14,446 bases of DNA from Candidatus Bathyarchaeota archaeon (GTDB lineage Archaea; Thermoproteota; Bathyarchaeia; Bathyarchaeales; Bathycorpusculaceae): positions 1 through 14,446 of the forward strand of contig JAUUWK010000012.1 in assembly GCA_030589055.1 (NCBI GenBank), written 5' to 3'. A model generated the notes under the pieces. The model was not told the DNA's origin, did not search any database, and worked only from the letters and a program-made list of their open reading frames with translations. Positions 1-6,462 of this stretch are shown one piece after another. Positions within the stretch are counted from its first letter, which is position 1; every line of letters begins with the position of its first letter. The translations under genes were made by a program, and so were the position numbers.

Positions 1-93
1 GCTTTTGCATGCCATCTGTTGGATACATTGACGGAAACATTGAGCTTTACAGGTTTTGCAGACGTCTTTGCCGTTTTGTTGTCGCGTTGACAC
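1..93 (-). CDS. Possible Cys-rich small protein, 5' part only (runs off left edge)
   Basis: On the minus strand a frame opens after a stop near position 124 and stays open to the window edge. A GTG at 93-91 would give a product starting MSTRQQNGKDVCKTC. Within about 20 residues it carries cysteines spaced C-x2-C-x3-C-x3-C-x6-C, which could bind a metal or an Fe-S cluster. A TATA-like AATAAACA at about 121-128 (minus sense) lies about 30 nt upstream, which suits leaderless transcription. I recognise no family. The clustered cysteines are the only argument for coding; the stretch is too short to judge codon use, and it could be chance. Confidence 0.3.
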   Translation of the reverse strand, partial: MSTRQQNGKDVCKTCKAQCFRQCIQQMACKS

Positions 94-212
94 AAAACCG
101 CGGAGAGCACTGGCCCCTAGTGTTTATTGGGAAGTAAGCAATGAAAAATCAAGTTGTTTTCTCTGGTGTTTCAGTTCCGCAAAATCCTTTGTGCGCGTGT
201 TTTCAGTAACAT

Positions 213-794
213 CTAAGAAATACACCTGTTTCCCTTAACAAAAAACCTTAATTTCCGCGGCAAATCAATCTTGACGCCAATTCTATGGGAAAAACAGACC
301 TCAAAACTTTCCTTTTCTCCCTCAAGAATCACCAACTGACTAGCTTTCTGTGTAACGTCAATTCCATTCAACTCCTTCGTTATGGCTAATGCTTTCGTCA
401 ACTTTCCCGGACCATTAGTCAAATCGCGTAATTTCTTTGGATTCCTGTTCTTCTGCATAGTTTTTATGCCTTTTCTTGGTTCTATTGCTCTTATCAAAAC
501 GGCTCCAACATCACCTTTCAGGTGAGCAACTGTGTTCAGAAGCCAGTTCCCATGAACCATATAAATGAAGGTTTTTCCAGCACCCATGAACATCAACTCG
601 TTAAACCTTTTCCTACCCCTATACGCCCTAGAAGCCGGATCATGTCTCCCATAATAAGCCTCAGTCTCCACAATTATTCCAGACAAAACTTCAGCATCCA
701 GTTTTCTCACCAAGACTTTCCCAAGTAAACCTGTGGCAACTAGCGCTGGGTCTCTTTCGTAAAAGTCATGTGAAAGCATTTTCACTTCTTTCAT
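213..794 (-). CDS. 3-methyladenine DNA glycosylase (AAG/MPG family)
   Basis: Monofunctional DNA glycosylase of the AAG/MPG fold. It excises alkylated purines such as 3-methyladenine, and related damage, to start base-excision repair. The 193-residue length is normal for prokaryotic members. Visible family blocks are ETEAYYG (43-49, containing the catalytic Glu that activates water), FNELMFMGAGKTFIYMVHGN (64-83), IRAIEPRKG (101-109) and the GPGKLTKALAI block (128-138). By eye, the intercalating Tyr of the human enzyme (Tyr162) aligns with His81, in MVHGNW. The ATG at 794 has a GGAG three bases upstream. A second ATG at 779 (MLSHDFYERDP) is a possible alternative, being preceded by GAAGTGA. The gene stands alone, with a TATA-like TTATTTAT at about 818-825 (minus sense). 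Family assignment is secure; exact start is less so. Confidence 0.93.
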   Translation of the reverse strand: MKEVKMLSHDFYERDPALVATGLLGKVLVRKLDAEVLSGIIVETEAYYGRHDPASRAYRGRKRFNELMFMGAGKTFIYMVHGNWLLNTVAHLKGDVGAVLIRAIEPRKGIKTMQKNRNPKKLRDLTNGPGKLTKALAITKELNGIDVTQKASQLVILEGEKESFEVCFSHRIGVKIDLPRKLRFFVKGNRCIS

Positions 795-910
795 ACTCTC
801 CTATCTACTGAATTACATAAATAATAAGCTAAAAGCTTTGAATGCAGTTTGCGGATTGAGACTTTAAGTCTTTGAGGAGCATAAGAAATAATGTGGCGAG
901 GTCTCCCAAT

Positions 911-1000
911 TTGATTGAATCCTACAAGTTTGGTGCCATAGTAATTAACGGTAAAAAATACACAAGTGACATCATAGTCTTCCCCGAACACGTTATTAGC
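911..1000 (+). pseudogene. 5' fragment of an Mth938-like (DUF498/NDUFAF3-type) gene
   Basis: Read from a TTG at 911, the plus strand encodes LIESYKFGAIVINGKKYTSD followed by IIVFPEHVI. This resembles the N-terminus of archaeal Mth938-like proteins, which start just before an I-[ED]-S-Y-x-F-G block and continue G-K-x-Y-T-S-D-[LIV]-I-[IV]-F-P. These proteins are usually about 110-125 residues; here the match stops after about 30, at the GC run at 999-1012. The frame then continues only as antisense of the DUF1385 gene, reaching a stop near 1132. A GAGGT at 898-902, eight bases before the TTG, looks like a surviving ribosome-binding site. The family match is by memory of its consensus. It is either a truncated pseudogene or an assembly or rearrangement junction. 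Confidence 0.6.
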
Positions 1001-1892
1001 GCGCGCGCGCGCTTTCCGCTAATCTTTTTACTTTCTTTACAGCTTCGAGGGCAACTTCAACCATCTCCTCATCCGGTTTTCTTGTTGTTAAATACTGAAG
1101 CCCCAAGCCTGGTGCTACCAAGATCTGCATGATCTTTGATTTTTTGTACTTATCGCTGAGCTTCAAAATCTCGTAGGAGAGGGTGCCAATCACAGGAATG
1201 AGAAGAATCCTATAGGCTATCTTCATGAAGAACCCTAAATCTGGCATGATTGAGAATAACAGAATACTGATTAAGGCAATGATGAGGATGAAAGACGTTC
1301 CGCATCTTGGATGAAATCGAGAAAAACCTTTAGCATTCGAAACACTCAGCTCAACTCCAGCCTCATAGGCATTTATAGCCGTGTGTTCTGCGCCGTGGTA
1401 TTGAAATATTCTTGTGAATTCTCCAATCAATGATACGGATGTTAGGTACAACAGCAAAATCGCAAGCCGGATTACACCTTCTACAACATAAAAAACCATT
1501 CCGCTGATATTCAGAAAGTTCGTTAAGATAAACGGTAAGATACTGAACAAGAATATTGCCAGGGCTAGAGCCACAGCAAAGGTTAGCACCATCTCTTTTG
1601 TGTTGAGTTTTTCCTCTTCTTCCAGATTCGCATTTGCAGAAAACTGTAGAACCTTAACACCTAGATATAGCGTTTCAAACAGTGCTATAATGCCTCTCAG
1701 AAACGGCAGTCTCAGGACTTTGTGCCTCTCAGATATCGATTTTATTTCCTCTACTTTCGTCAATATCTCGTCATCAGGCTGCCTAACACAAATTACCACG
1801 TGCCTTTTGGAGCGAATCATCACGCCTTCTATTACTGCTTGTCCGCCAAACGCCAGCGAAGACTGTCCCTCTCCTTTAGCAACCAATTTCAT
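996..1892 (-). CDS. DUF1385 / YqhQ-like membrane protein
   Basis: Multi-pass membrane protein of the DUF1385 family (Bacillus YqhQ-like), of uncertain function and often described as a putative metal-dependent enzyme. With the ATG at 1892 it has 298 residues. It carries the family signatures GGQAVIEGVMIRS (16-28), YHGAEHTAINAYEAG (165-179) and HPRCGTSF (194-201); their conserved His, Glu and Cys are candidate metal or catalytic residues. Hydrophobic segments lie at about 103-127, 134-158, 200-218 and 228-243. I chose ATG 1892 because a TATA-like GGATATAAG at about 1917-1925 (minus sense) sits about 28 nt upstream, fitting a leaderless message. A TTG at 1913, seven extra residues with an AGGA upstream, is the alternative. 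The last residues, SARAR, are encoded by the alternating GC run at 999-1012; the family C-terminus (LQYLTTRKP and beyond) is otherwise complete. Confidence 0.9.
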   Translation of the reverse strand: MKLVAKGEGQSSLAFGGQAVIEGVMIRSKRHVVICVRQPDDEILTKVEEIKSISERHKVLRLPFLRGIIALFETLYLGVKVLQFSANANLEEEEKLNTKEMVLTFAVALALAIFLFSILPFILTNFLNISGMVFYVVEGVIRLAILLLYLTSVSLIGEFTRIFQYHGAEHTAINAYEAGVELSVSNAKGFSRFHPRCGTSFILIIALISILLFSIMPDLGFFMKIAYRILLIPVIGTLSYEILKLSDKYKKSKIMQILVAPGLGLQYLTTRKPDEEMVEVALEAVKKVKRLAESARAR

Positions 1893-1916
1893 ATTTTCGA
1901 TAGGGAATGCCAATCT

Positions 1917-1925
1917 TATATCCTT
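1917..1925 (-). promoter_or_regulatory. TATA box for the DUF1385 gene
   Basis: Minus-strand GGATATAAG centred about 28 nt upstream of the ATG at 1892, the spacing expected for archaeal TBP-dependent leaderless transcription. The same bases include AGGA, seven nt from the TTG at 1913, so the site could instead be read as a Shine-Dalgarno. Confidence 0.45.
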
Positions 1926-1987
1926 TTACTGTTTTCAATTATTCATGACACGTGTATTGAGAATATAACACTGGAAAAGAGTGTGCA

Positions 1988-2001
1988 GGAGATGTCTCCA
2001 C
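1988..2001. repeat. Palindromic GGAGATGTCTCC motif, copy 1
   Basis: GGAGATGTCTCCAC, an imperfect 12-bp palindrome plus AC. It matches the copy at 2705-2718 in 13 of 14 bases. The pair brackets the PH-domain gene. The spacing of half-sites could suit a dimeric regulator, but no function is shown. Confidence 0.4.
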
Positions 2002-2150
2002 GGCGCTCATGTTCGAATGAACCTTATCCTAGGATAGAAACACTCCAGGTTACTATATAATGACTAATCACATCCAGCATCAGCGTAATTTTTTTTTGAA
2101 GTCGCTTTCCGTTCTACGCAAGCAGATACGCGACGATTTTCAAAAAGCTT

Positions 2151-2159
2151 AATTTATCT
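2151..2159 (+). promoter_or_regulatory. TATA box for the PH-domain gene
   Basis: AATTTATCT, preceded by the purine-rich, BRE-like CAAAAAGCTT, lies about 25 nt before the GTG at 2179. That predicts a start of transcription at or next to the GTG. No Shine-Dalgarno is seen, which supports a leaderless message. Confidence 0.45.
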
Positions 2160-2178
2160 TGCTGGTCATTTTTTAATT

Positions 2179-2667
2179 GTGGTTGGCATGGTGGATGTAG
2201 TTTTTAGTGAGTGGGTGCCAGCAGGTTTCTTCGTGAAAGCCTTGATGGGATTTGTTTCTACGGTAATTTTATGCGTGTTGTCGATAACGGTCATAACTGG
2301 AGTAGCTTTTCAGAATCCTTTTTGGATTGTTGTCTCAGGATCGGCTATAATATTTTTGCTGCTGTTATTTTGGAATTATCGGGGAATAAGAATAAGGTTG
2401 AACAAAAAAGAGCTATTGATTAACTATGGCGTTTTCAATCGCAAGTCAATTCCTTTAGCAGATATAGTGTCGTGTGAAACCGTCAACACCTCTTTTCGGA
2501 GATATGGAGGTGTTGGAGTGAGATTTGGAACTGACGGCTCATGGGCCTACACAACATCCTTTGGAAATGCAGTTAAAGTCACACAGAAAAAGGAAAGACC
2601 ATTCGTCTTCTCCTCCAGCAACCCCCAAAAAATCTGCGATATCATCAATCAAATGAAAGATCAATGA
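2179..2667 (+). CDS. Small membrane protein with bacterial-type PH domain
   Basis: A 162-residue protein with two hydrophobic helices (about 16-42 and 46-66), then a soluble domain at about 67-158. The soluble part follows the bacterial PH-domain pattern: a beta strand reading IRLNKKELLINYGVF, the I-P-L-x-D-I motif (IPLADIV, about 95-101), a YGGVGVRFG turn, and a C-terminal helix (NPQKICDIINQM). Such proteins are thought to be membrane-anchored scaffolds; no substrate or partner can be read from the sequence. The GTG start is supported by the TATA element about 25 nt upstream; an in-frame ATG at 2188 would remove three residues. It is transcribed alone, divergent from the DUF1385 gene, and matching palindromes lie on either side. 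Confidence 0.75.
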   Translation: MVGMVDVVFSEWVPAGFFVKALMGFVSTVILCVLSITVITGVAFQNPFWIVVSGSAIIFLLLLFWNYRGIRIRLNKKELLINYGVFNRKSIPLADIVSCETVNTSFRRYGGVGVRFGTDGSWAYTTSFGNAVKVTQKKERPFVFSSSNPQKICDIINQMKDQ

Positions 2668-2704
2668 ACTTAGAAGGTTGCGAGCCAAAAAAATGGATTA
2701 CGCG

Positions 2705-2718
2705 GGAGATATCTCCAC
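2705..2718. repeat. Palindromic GGAGATATCTCC motif, copy 2
   Basis: GGAGATATCTCCAC, with a perfect 12-bp palindrome. It lies 37 nt after the stop of the PH-domain gene and matches the copy at 1988-2001 except at the central base. Confidence 0.4.
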
Positions 2719-2841
2719 TATGATCAGGTTGATTCCAATCTGCTGTGTTTCTGCTCGATCTGTTCGGTAGCGCATGTTAATTTAATAGGTCATTGTTATC
2801 ACAAAACCAGTTAAAAAATTCCGATGTTAACGACTTTTGAA

Positions 2842-2893
2842 TGCCAAAAGGGGACTTGCCGGAACTCTTCATCTCGCATGCAAGTGCTTGGCA
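2842..2893 (+). other. Two-step inverted repeat upstream of the M20 peptidase gene
   Basis: TGCCAA (2842-2847) pairs with TTGGCA (2888-2893), and ACTTGC (2854-2859) pairs with GCAAGT (2880-2885). This gives a nested hairpin with an internal loop (AAGGGG opposite GC) and a 20-nt terminal loop. It occupies the otherwise gene-free 2668-2957 stretch and ends 64 nt before the chosen M20 start. It could be a 5'-leader structure, an operator or a small RNA; no known RNA family was recognised. Confidence 0.35.
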
Positions 2894-2957
2894 ATTAGGA
2901 ACAAAATCTTAAGTGAATTAAACGTTTATGATTCGAGTAGTAGGTGATTCATCAAAA

Positions 2958-4316
2958 ATGTGTGCTCAATTGTTAAGAGAAGTCGAAGAGGAAGTTACAG
3001 ATCTTCTAAGCGGTTTAATCCGAATAAACACAACCAACCCGCCTGGAAACGAAGCAAAAGCAGCAGAATATTTGGCTGAAAACCTAGAGAAAGAAGACTT
3101 CACTTGTGAACTTTTCGAGTCTGCACCGGGAAGGGGCAGCGTAATCACGCGCATAAAAGGAACTGGTGAAAGACCTAGTTTGCTCTTGCTTTCTCATTTA
3201 GACGTGGTTGCCGCAAACCCGAAAGAGTGGAGTGTAGACCCCTTCGAAGGCGCAGTGAAAGACGGTTTCGTTTGGGGACGTGGAGCAATAGACATGAAAT
3301 CAATGACAGCAATGGAAGTAATGGTTATGAAACTCCTGAAAAGAAACAACGTGCAGCCAAAAGGCGACATCATACTAGCCGCAACAGCCGACGAAGAAAA
3401 GGGTGGAGAAGCCGGAGCAGGCTGGCTTGTACGCAATCACCCAGAGAGAGTCCGCGCAGAGTATGTAATAAACGAGGGCGGAGGCTTAGCAATCCCAATC
3501 AACGGAAAAAGCATCTACACGATTCAAACAGCAGAAAAAGGAATCTTGTGGCTTAGGATCAAGGCAAAAGGCAAACCCGGACACGGTTCGGTACCGGGTG
3601 TAGCAGACAACGCAATCTTGCGGATGAACAAGGTTGTAGAAAAGCTTGGAAACTACCGTTCGAAAATCTCGCTTGTGCCAACTGTAAGGCAGTTCCTAAG
3701 CGGAATCGCAAAGGAAAACAAACTTGCACAACAAGTGTTGTCGATTTTGCTTCAAAACCCGGCAGCAGGAGACCACATCTTAGACATGTTAGGCCAGAGA
3801 GACAAAGTCATGGCTGAAGAATTACGTGCGATGCTGAGAATGACCATAGCACCTACAATAATCCATGGAGGCGTAAAAGAGAACATAATTCCCTCAGAAT
3901 GCGAAGCCGTTTTCGACTGCAGAATCTTACCGGGACAAAACCCCGCTGAAGCCTTAAAAGAAATAAAAGGCTTGTTGAAGGATGTTGATCTAGAGAAACT
4001 AGAGTTCGAAATCATCCAAGCAAGCGAGCCTTCTGAATCCACGATGGATACACCGCTTTACCAGCAGATTGTAAACGTTCTGAAAGAGTTTGAACCAAAC
4101 GGTTCTGTAGCACCAATCCTGCTCACTGGCGGAACAGATTCCCGGTTCTTCAGAAAAATAGGCAGTACGTGCTACGGGTTTCAGCCAATGCATGCGGACA
4201 TGCCCTACGGAGAAATTTTGAAAACAATCCACGGAATAGACGAACGCATCTCCACAGAAAACCTAGTGTTCGGAACAAGCGTTCTCTACAATATTGTTGA
4301 AAGATTCACGACTTAA
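2958..4316 (+). CDS. M20 family metallopeptidase (ArgE/DapE/ACY1-like)
   Basis: Di-zinc amidohydrolase/peptidase of the M20 family, which removes acyl groups from amino acids or cleaves small peptides in the cytoplasm. Its substrate cannot be set from sequence. The 452-residue form shows the usual ligands: His80 in SHLDVVAA (with Asp82), Asp112 in GRGAIDMK, the Glu146-Glu147 pair in ADEEKGGEAG (general base and metal ligand), Glu173 in NEGGG, and the late His in the IHGIDERIS segment. GKPGHGS (about 205-211) belongs to the dimerisation/lid domain. I prefer the ATG at 2958 because AGGTGAT (2942-2948), a strong match to the 16S tail, lies nine bases upstream. The ATG at 2928 would add ten residues and would leave that site inside the gene. 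Single gene, followed by a T-rich stretch. Confidence 0.93.
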   Translation: MCAQLLREVEEEVTDLLSGLIRINTTNPPGNEAKAAEYLAENLEKEDFTCELFESAPGRGSVITRIKGTGERPSLLLLSHLDVVAANPKEWSVDPFEGAVKDGFVWGRGAIDMKSMTAMEVMVMKLLKRNNVQPKGDIILAATADEEKGGEAGAGWLVRNHPERVRAEYVINEGGGLAIPINGKSIYTIQTAEKGILWLRIKAKGKPGHGSVPGVADNAILRMNKVVEKLGNYRSKISLVPTVRQFLSGIAKENKLAQQVLSILLQNPAAGDHILDMLGQRDKVMAEELRAMLRMTIAPTIIHGGVKENIIPSECEAVFDCRILPGQNPAEALKEIKGLLKDVDLEKLEFEIIQASEPSESTMDTPLYQQIVNVLKEFEPNGSVAPILLTGGTDSRFFRKIGSTCYGFQPMHADMPYGEILKTIHGIDERISTENLVFGTSVLYNIVERFTT

Positions 4317-4399
4317 CAGTAGAAATTCCATTCTTGGTAGGGTCACTTTCATGCAGACGCTATGTTTTAGTGCTTTGTTTTCATCGTTTTTAGGTGAAG

Positions 4400-4408
4400 T
4401 TATAAATA
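4400..4408 (+). promoter_or_regulatory. TATA box of the rpl14e-cbf5 block
   Basis: TTATAAATA lies about 39 nt upstream of the rpl14e ATG, preceded by the purine-rich GGTGAAG. The predicted transcript start near 4430 would leave a short leader containing TGAGGT (4431-4436), the likely ribosome-binding site of rpl14e. Confidence 0.6.
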
Positions 4409-4442
4409 TGTGTTTGAATGGTTCTTCTAATGAGGTTTTAGT

Positions 4443-4727
4443 ATGCCAGCGATAGAGGTTGGTAGAATCTGTGTGAAACTGACGGGTCGAGAAGCTGGAA
4501 GGAAGTGCATAATCGTTGACATTATGGACAAGAACTTCGTCTTGGTTACAGGTCCGAAAAATGTGACTGGCGTGAAAAGGCGAAGAGTGAACGCAAACCA
4601 CATAGAACCGCTTCAAGACAAAATAAAAATCAAGCGAGGATCGTCCGACGAGGAAGTCATGGAAGCACTTAAGGCTTCAAGCAAACTAGAAGAAATGAAG
4701 CAGATTATTAAGCCAACTCTAGCTTAG
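4443..4727 (+). CDS. rpl14e: Large-subunit ribosomal protein L14e (eL14)
   Basis: Archaeal/eukaryotic-type eL14, a component of the large ribosomal subunit with no bacterial counterpart. The 94-residue length is normal for archaea. The N-terminal KOW-like beta fold is visible: [19 protein letters not shown], then [15 protein letters not shown] (about 23-37), then the basic loop [14 protein letters not shown] (about 43-56). An acidic/basic helical tail follows (about 65-94). TGAGGT lies six bases upstream of the ATG. It precedes cbf5 by 55 nt on the same strand, a pairing common in archaea that links ribosomal protein supply with rRNA modification. A run of six T at 4750-4755 could end part of the transcription before cbf5. 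Confidence 0.97.
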   Translation: MPAIEVGRICVKLTGREAGRKCIIVDIMDKNFVLVTGPKNVTGVKRRRVNANHIEPLQDKIKIKRGSSDEEVMEALKASSKLEEMKQIIKPTLA

Positions 4728-4755
4728 TAAACTCTTATACTTCTAAGCCTTTTTT

Positions 4756-4774
4756 CTACACTGTAGGAGTGTAG
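4756..4774 (+). promoter_or_regulatory. Hairpin in the cbf5 leader overlapping its ribosome-binding site
   Basis: CTACACT (4756-4762) and AGTGTAG (4768-4774) form a perfect 7-bp stem around a GTAGG loop, eight bases before the cbf5 ATG. The only purine-rich Shine-Dalgarno-like segment, AGGAG (4765-4769), lies in the loop and the foot of the 3' arm. Folding could therefore affect translation of cbf5. It directly follows the T run at 4750-4755. Confidence 0.4.
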
Positions 4775-4782
4775 CATTCCAT

Positions 4783-5815
4783 ATGCCTAGAACAATTCCT
4801 CCATGGGAAACCAAGCGTAAACTATTGGTGAAGGCTGAAGATAAAACAAATCCCCGTTACGGCTATAAACCAGAGAAAAGACCAGCTGAAGAATACATAA
4901 AATACGGTGTCATCAACTTGGACAAGCCAGCGGGCCCGACAAGCCACGAAGTAGCCGCGTGGACCAAACGAATCCTAAATCTTCAACATATCGGTCACGG
5001 CGGGACTCTAGAGGCATAACTTAAGCGTAAGCCAGAGAAATCCTCACGTGACCGGTGTTCTACCAATAGTGCTAGTGGAAGCTAGGAAAATCGTCCAAGC
5101 CTTACTCTTGAGTGGAAAGGAGTACATGTGCGTGATGAAGCTTCACGGCGAAGCAAAAGAAGAACACGTAAGAAAAGTTCTAAGGGAGTTTGAGGACATG
5201 ATCTATCAGAGACCGCCTTTGCGGTCTTCGGTTAAGCGTCGCTTGCGCACGAGAAGAATTTACTACATTGATTTTCTTGAGATGGAAGGGCGAAACGTTC
5301 TCTTTAGGGTAGGATGCGAAGGGGGAACATACATACGCAAACTTTGTTATGATATAGGCGAAGTTTTAGGATGTGCAGCTCACATGCAAGAACTGCGGAG
5401 AACAAGGGCCGGACCTTTCGTCGAGAATGGGGACTTGGTTACTTTGCATGATGTGGCTTACTGGTTTATGGAGTGGCAACAGCAAAAAGAAGAGAGTATC
5501 TTGAAAAAGTTTATTCAGCCCATGGAAAATGCTCTAGCTCTGGTTCCGAAAATCTACATTCGAGACTCAGCTGTGGACGCCATATGCCATGGAGCGAACC
5601 TAACAGCACCAGGCGTGTTATCCCTTGAAACTCAAATAAACGAGGGTTCAACGGTTGCAGTTCTCTCTTTGAAATGTGAAGCTGTGGCATTGGTTAAAGC
5701 TGTAGCTTCTACAGAAGAGATTTTGAACATGGAGCATGGTGTTGTTGCTAAACCCAAAAGGGTTCTGATGCGTAGAGGTACATATCCTAAATGCTGGAAA
5801 AGTGGCGGAGCATAG
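4783..5815 (+). CDS. cbf5: Cbf5, H/ACA-guided tRNA/rRNA pseudouridine synthase, interrupted by a 28-nt BHB intron
   Basis: Catalytic subunit of the archaeal H/ACA RNP (with Nop10, L7Ae, Gar1), converting guide-selected rRNA uridines to pseudouridine. It can also act on tRNA U55. Unspliced, the gene is broken: exon 1 (4783-5011) reads to HGGTLEA and a stop, while the rest lies in another frame. Removing 5012-5039 joins 4783-5011 to 5040-5815 and gives one 334-residue protein, the usual Cbf5 length. The junction reads HGGTLDPHVTGVLP, with catalytic Asp77 formed by G from exon 1 and AT from exon 2. Other TruB-family blocks are YGVINLDKPAGPTSHEVA (about 41-58), GKEYMC (about 102-107) and EGGTYIRKLCYDIG (about 170-183). 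A C-terminal PUA domain begins near LVPKIYIRDSA (about 244-254) and runs to about 321. The ATG lies 55 nt after rpl14e. The identity is certain; splicing is inferred from sequence and known crenarchaeal cbf5 introns. Confidence 0.95.
5012..5039 (+). other. 28-nt archaeal BHB intron in cbf5
   Basis: The flanks fold into a textbook bulge-helix-bulge. The outer stem is exon-exon: 4993-4999 (GGTCACG) pairs with 5047-5053 (CGTGACC), and 5002-5005 with 5041-5044 including one G-U. The central helix is CTCT (5006-5009) with AGAG (5034-5037). The three-base bulges are AGA (5010-5012) and AAA (5038-5040). The inner stem is GGC (5013-5015) with GCC (5031-5033), capped by TTA/TAA around AGCG. Cutting after the second base of each bulge, as the tRNA-splicing endonuclease does, removes exactly 5012-5039 and restores the reading frame. 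The intron length (28, not a multiple of three) and its in-frame TAA both prevent a functional product from unspliced RNA. Confidence 0.9.
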
Positions 5816-5817
5816 AG

Positions 5818-6435
5818 ATGCCTAAGAAAAGTGAAGGTCCAAACCATTATTTTGCAGCTTATCCGAAATCAAAAGTAAAGCTTGGAATGATTCGCGCTTA
5901 TCTTCGTGGAAGGCCTTTCGAGTTTGTAACATCCTCAGGAGTGTTCTCCAAAAGGCGTGTTGATCTAGGTACGAGATTGTTAATCGAGTCTATGTTTCTT
6001 CCGGAGAAGGGCTACGCTCTGGATTTTGGATGTGGTTATGGGCCTGTTGGCATAGTAGCTGCCACTTTCAATCCTAGTTTGCGGGTAATCATGGTTGACG
6101 TGAATGAGCGTGCTGTCTGGCTTGCAAAACAAAACATCCAACACAATAGCCTAGATAATGCTGAAGCCAGACGTGGCTACCTGTACGAACCTGTAAAAAA
6201 CTTAACCTTTAACTGCATCCTTTCAAATCCTCCAGTAAGCGCTGGAATGGAAACCGTAAAGGCAATAATTGTTGAAGCACCAAAACATATGGCAGACAAA
6301 GCATGCTTCCAGATGGTTGTAAGGTCAAAGATAGGTGGGAAAAGACTGAAAACGCTTTTGGAAGAAGCCTTCGGAAACGTTGAGATACTTGCAAGAGGAA
6401 GCGGATACCGCGTATTTATCTCAGAAAAACAATAA
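5818..6435 (+). CDS. RsmC-like class I SAM-dependent methyltransferase
   Basis: Rossmann-fold methyltransferase of the small MTS/RsmC-RlmG group, probably acting on the exocyclic N of a nucleic-acid base. In the 205-residue form the SAM-binding glycine motif is LDFGCGYGPVG (about 69-79). An acidic residue for the ribose follows in VIMVDVNERA (about 91-100). The catalytic motif is SNPPVSAG (about 142-149), the NPP[YFIV] type typical of amino-methylating enzymes, here with Val at the fourth position. Many relatives are rRNA guanine-N2 methyltransferases. I chose the ATG at 5818 (MPKKSEGPNHYF), two bases after the cbf5 stop; an ATG at 5791 would overlap cbf5 by 25 nt. Its place directly after cbf5 suggests co-transcription and an RNA target, which is inference. 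Confidence 0.85.
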   Translation: MPKKSEGPNHYFAAYPKSKVKLGMIRAYLRGRPFEFVTSSGVFSKRRVDLGTRLLIESMFLPEKGYALDFGCGYGPVGIVAATFNPSLRVIMVDVNERAVWLAKQNIQHNSLDNAEARRGYLYEPVKNLTFNCILSNPPVSAGMETVKAIIVEAPKHMADKACFQMVVRSKIGGKRLKTLLEEAFGNVEILARGSGYRVFISEKQ

Positions 6436-6462
6436 AACCAACTAAACATTAAGGCTATATGT

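Noticed and set aside
56..238. 60-residue plus-strand ORF at the left end.
   Set aside because: Low-complexity Ser/Cys/Phe composition, no start signals, and it overlaps the 3' end of the glycosylase gene; probably chance.
2010..2023. GTTCGAATGAAC resembling a tRNA T arm, hinting at a tRNA remnant.
   Set aside because: The flanking bases do not form a T stem and no acceptor, D or anticodon arm can be built around it.
2052..2097. TATA-like CTATATAA (2053-2060) followed by a run of nine T (2089-2097), suggesting a tiny RNA gene.
   Set aside because: The predicted transcript start would be only a few bases before the T run; nothing of useful length could be transcribed.
4783..5019. cbf5 as a frameshifted pseudogene or two separate genes.
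   Set aside because: A complete BHB fold predicts cuts that restore the frame and the catalytic Asp exactly; a random frameshift would not do so, and the rest of the protein is well conserved.
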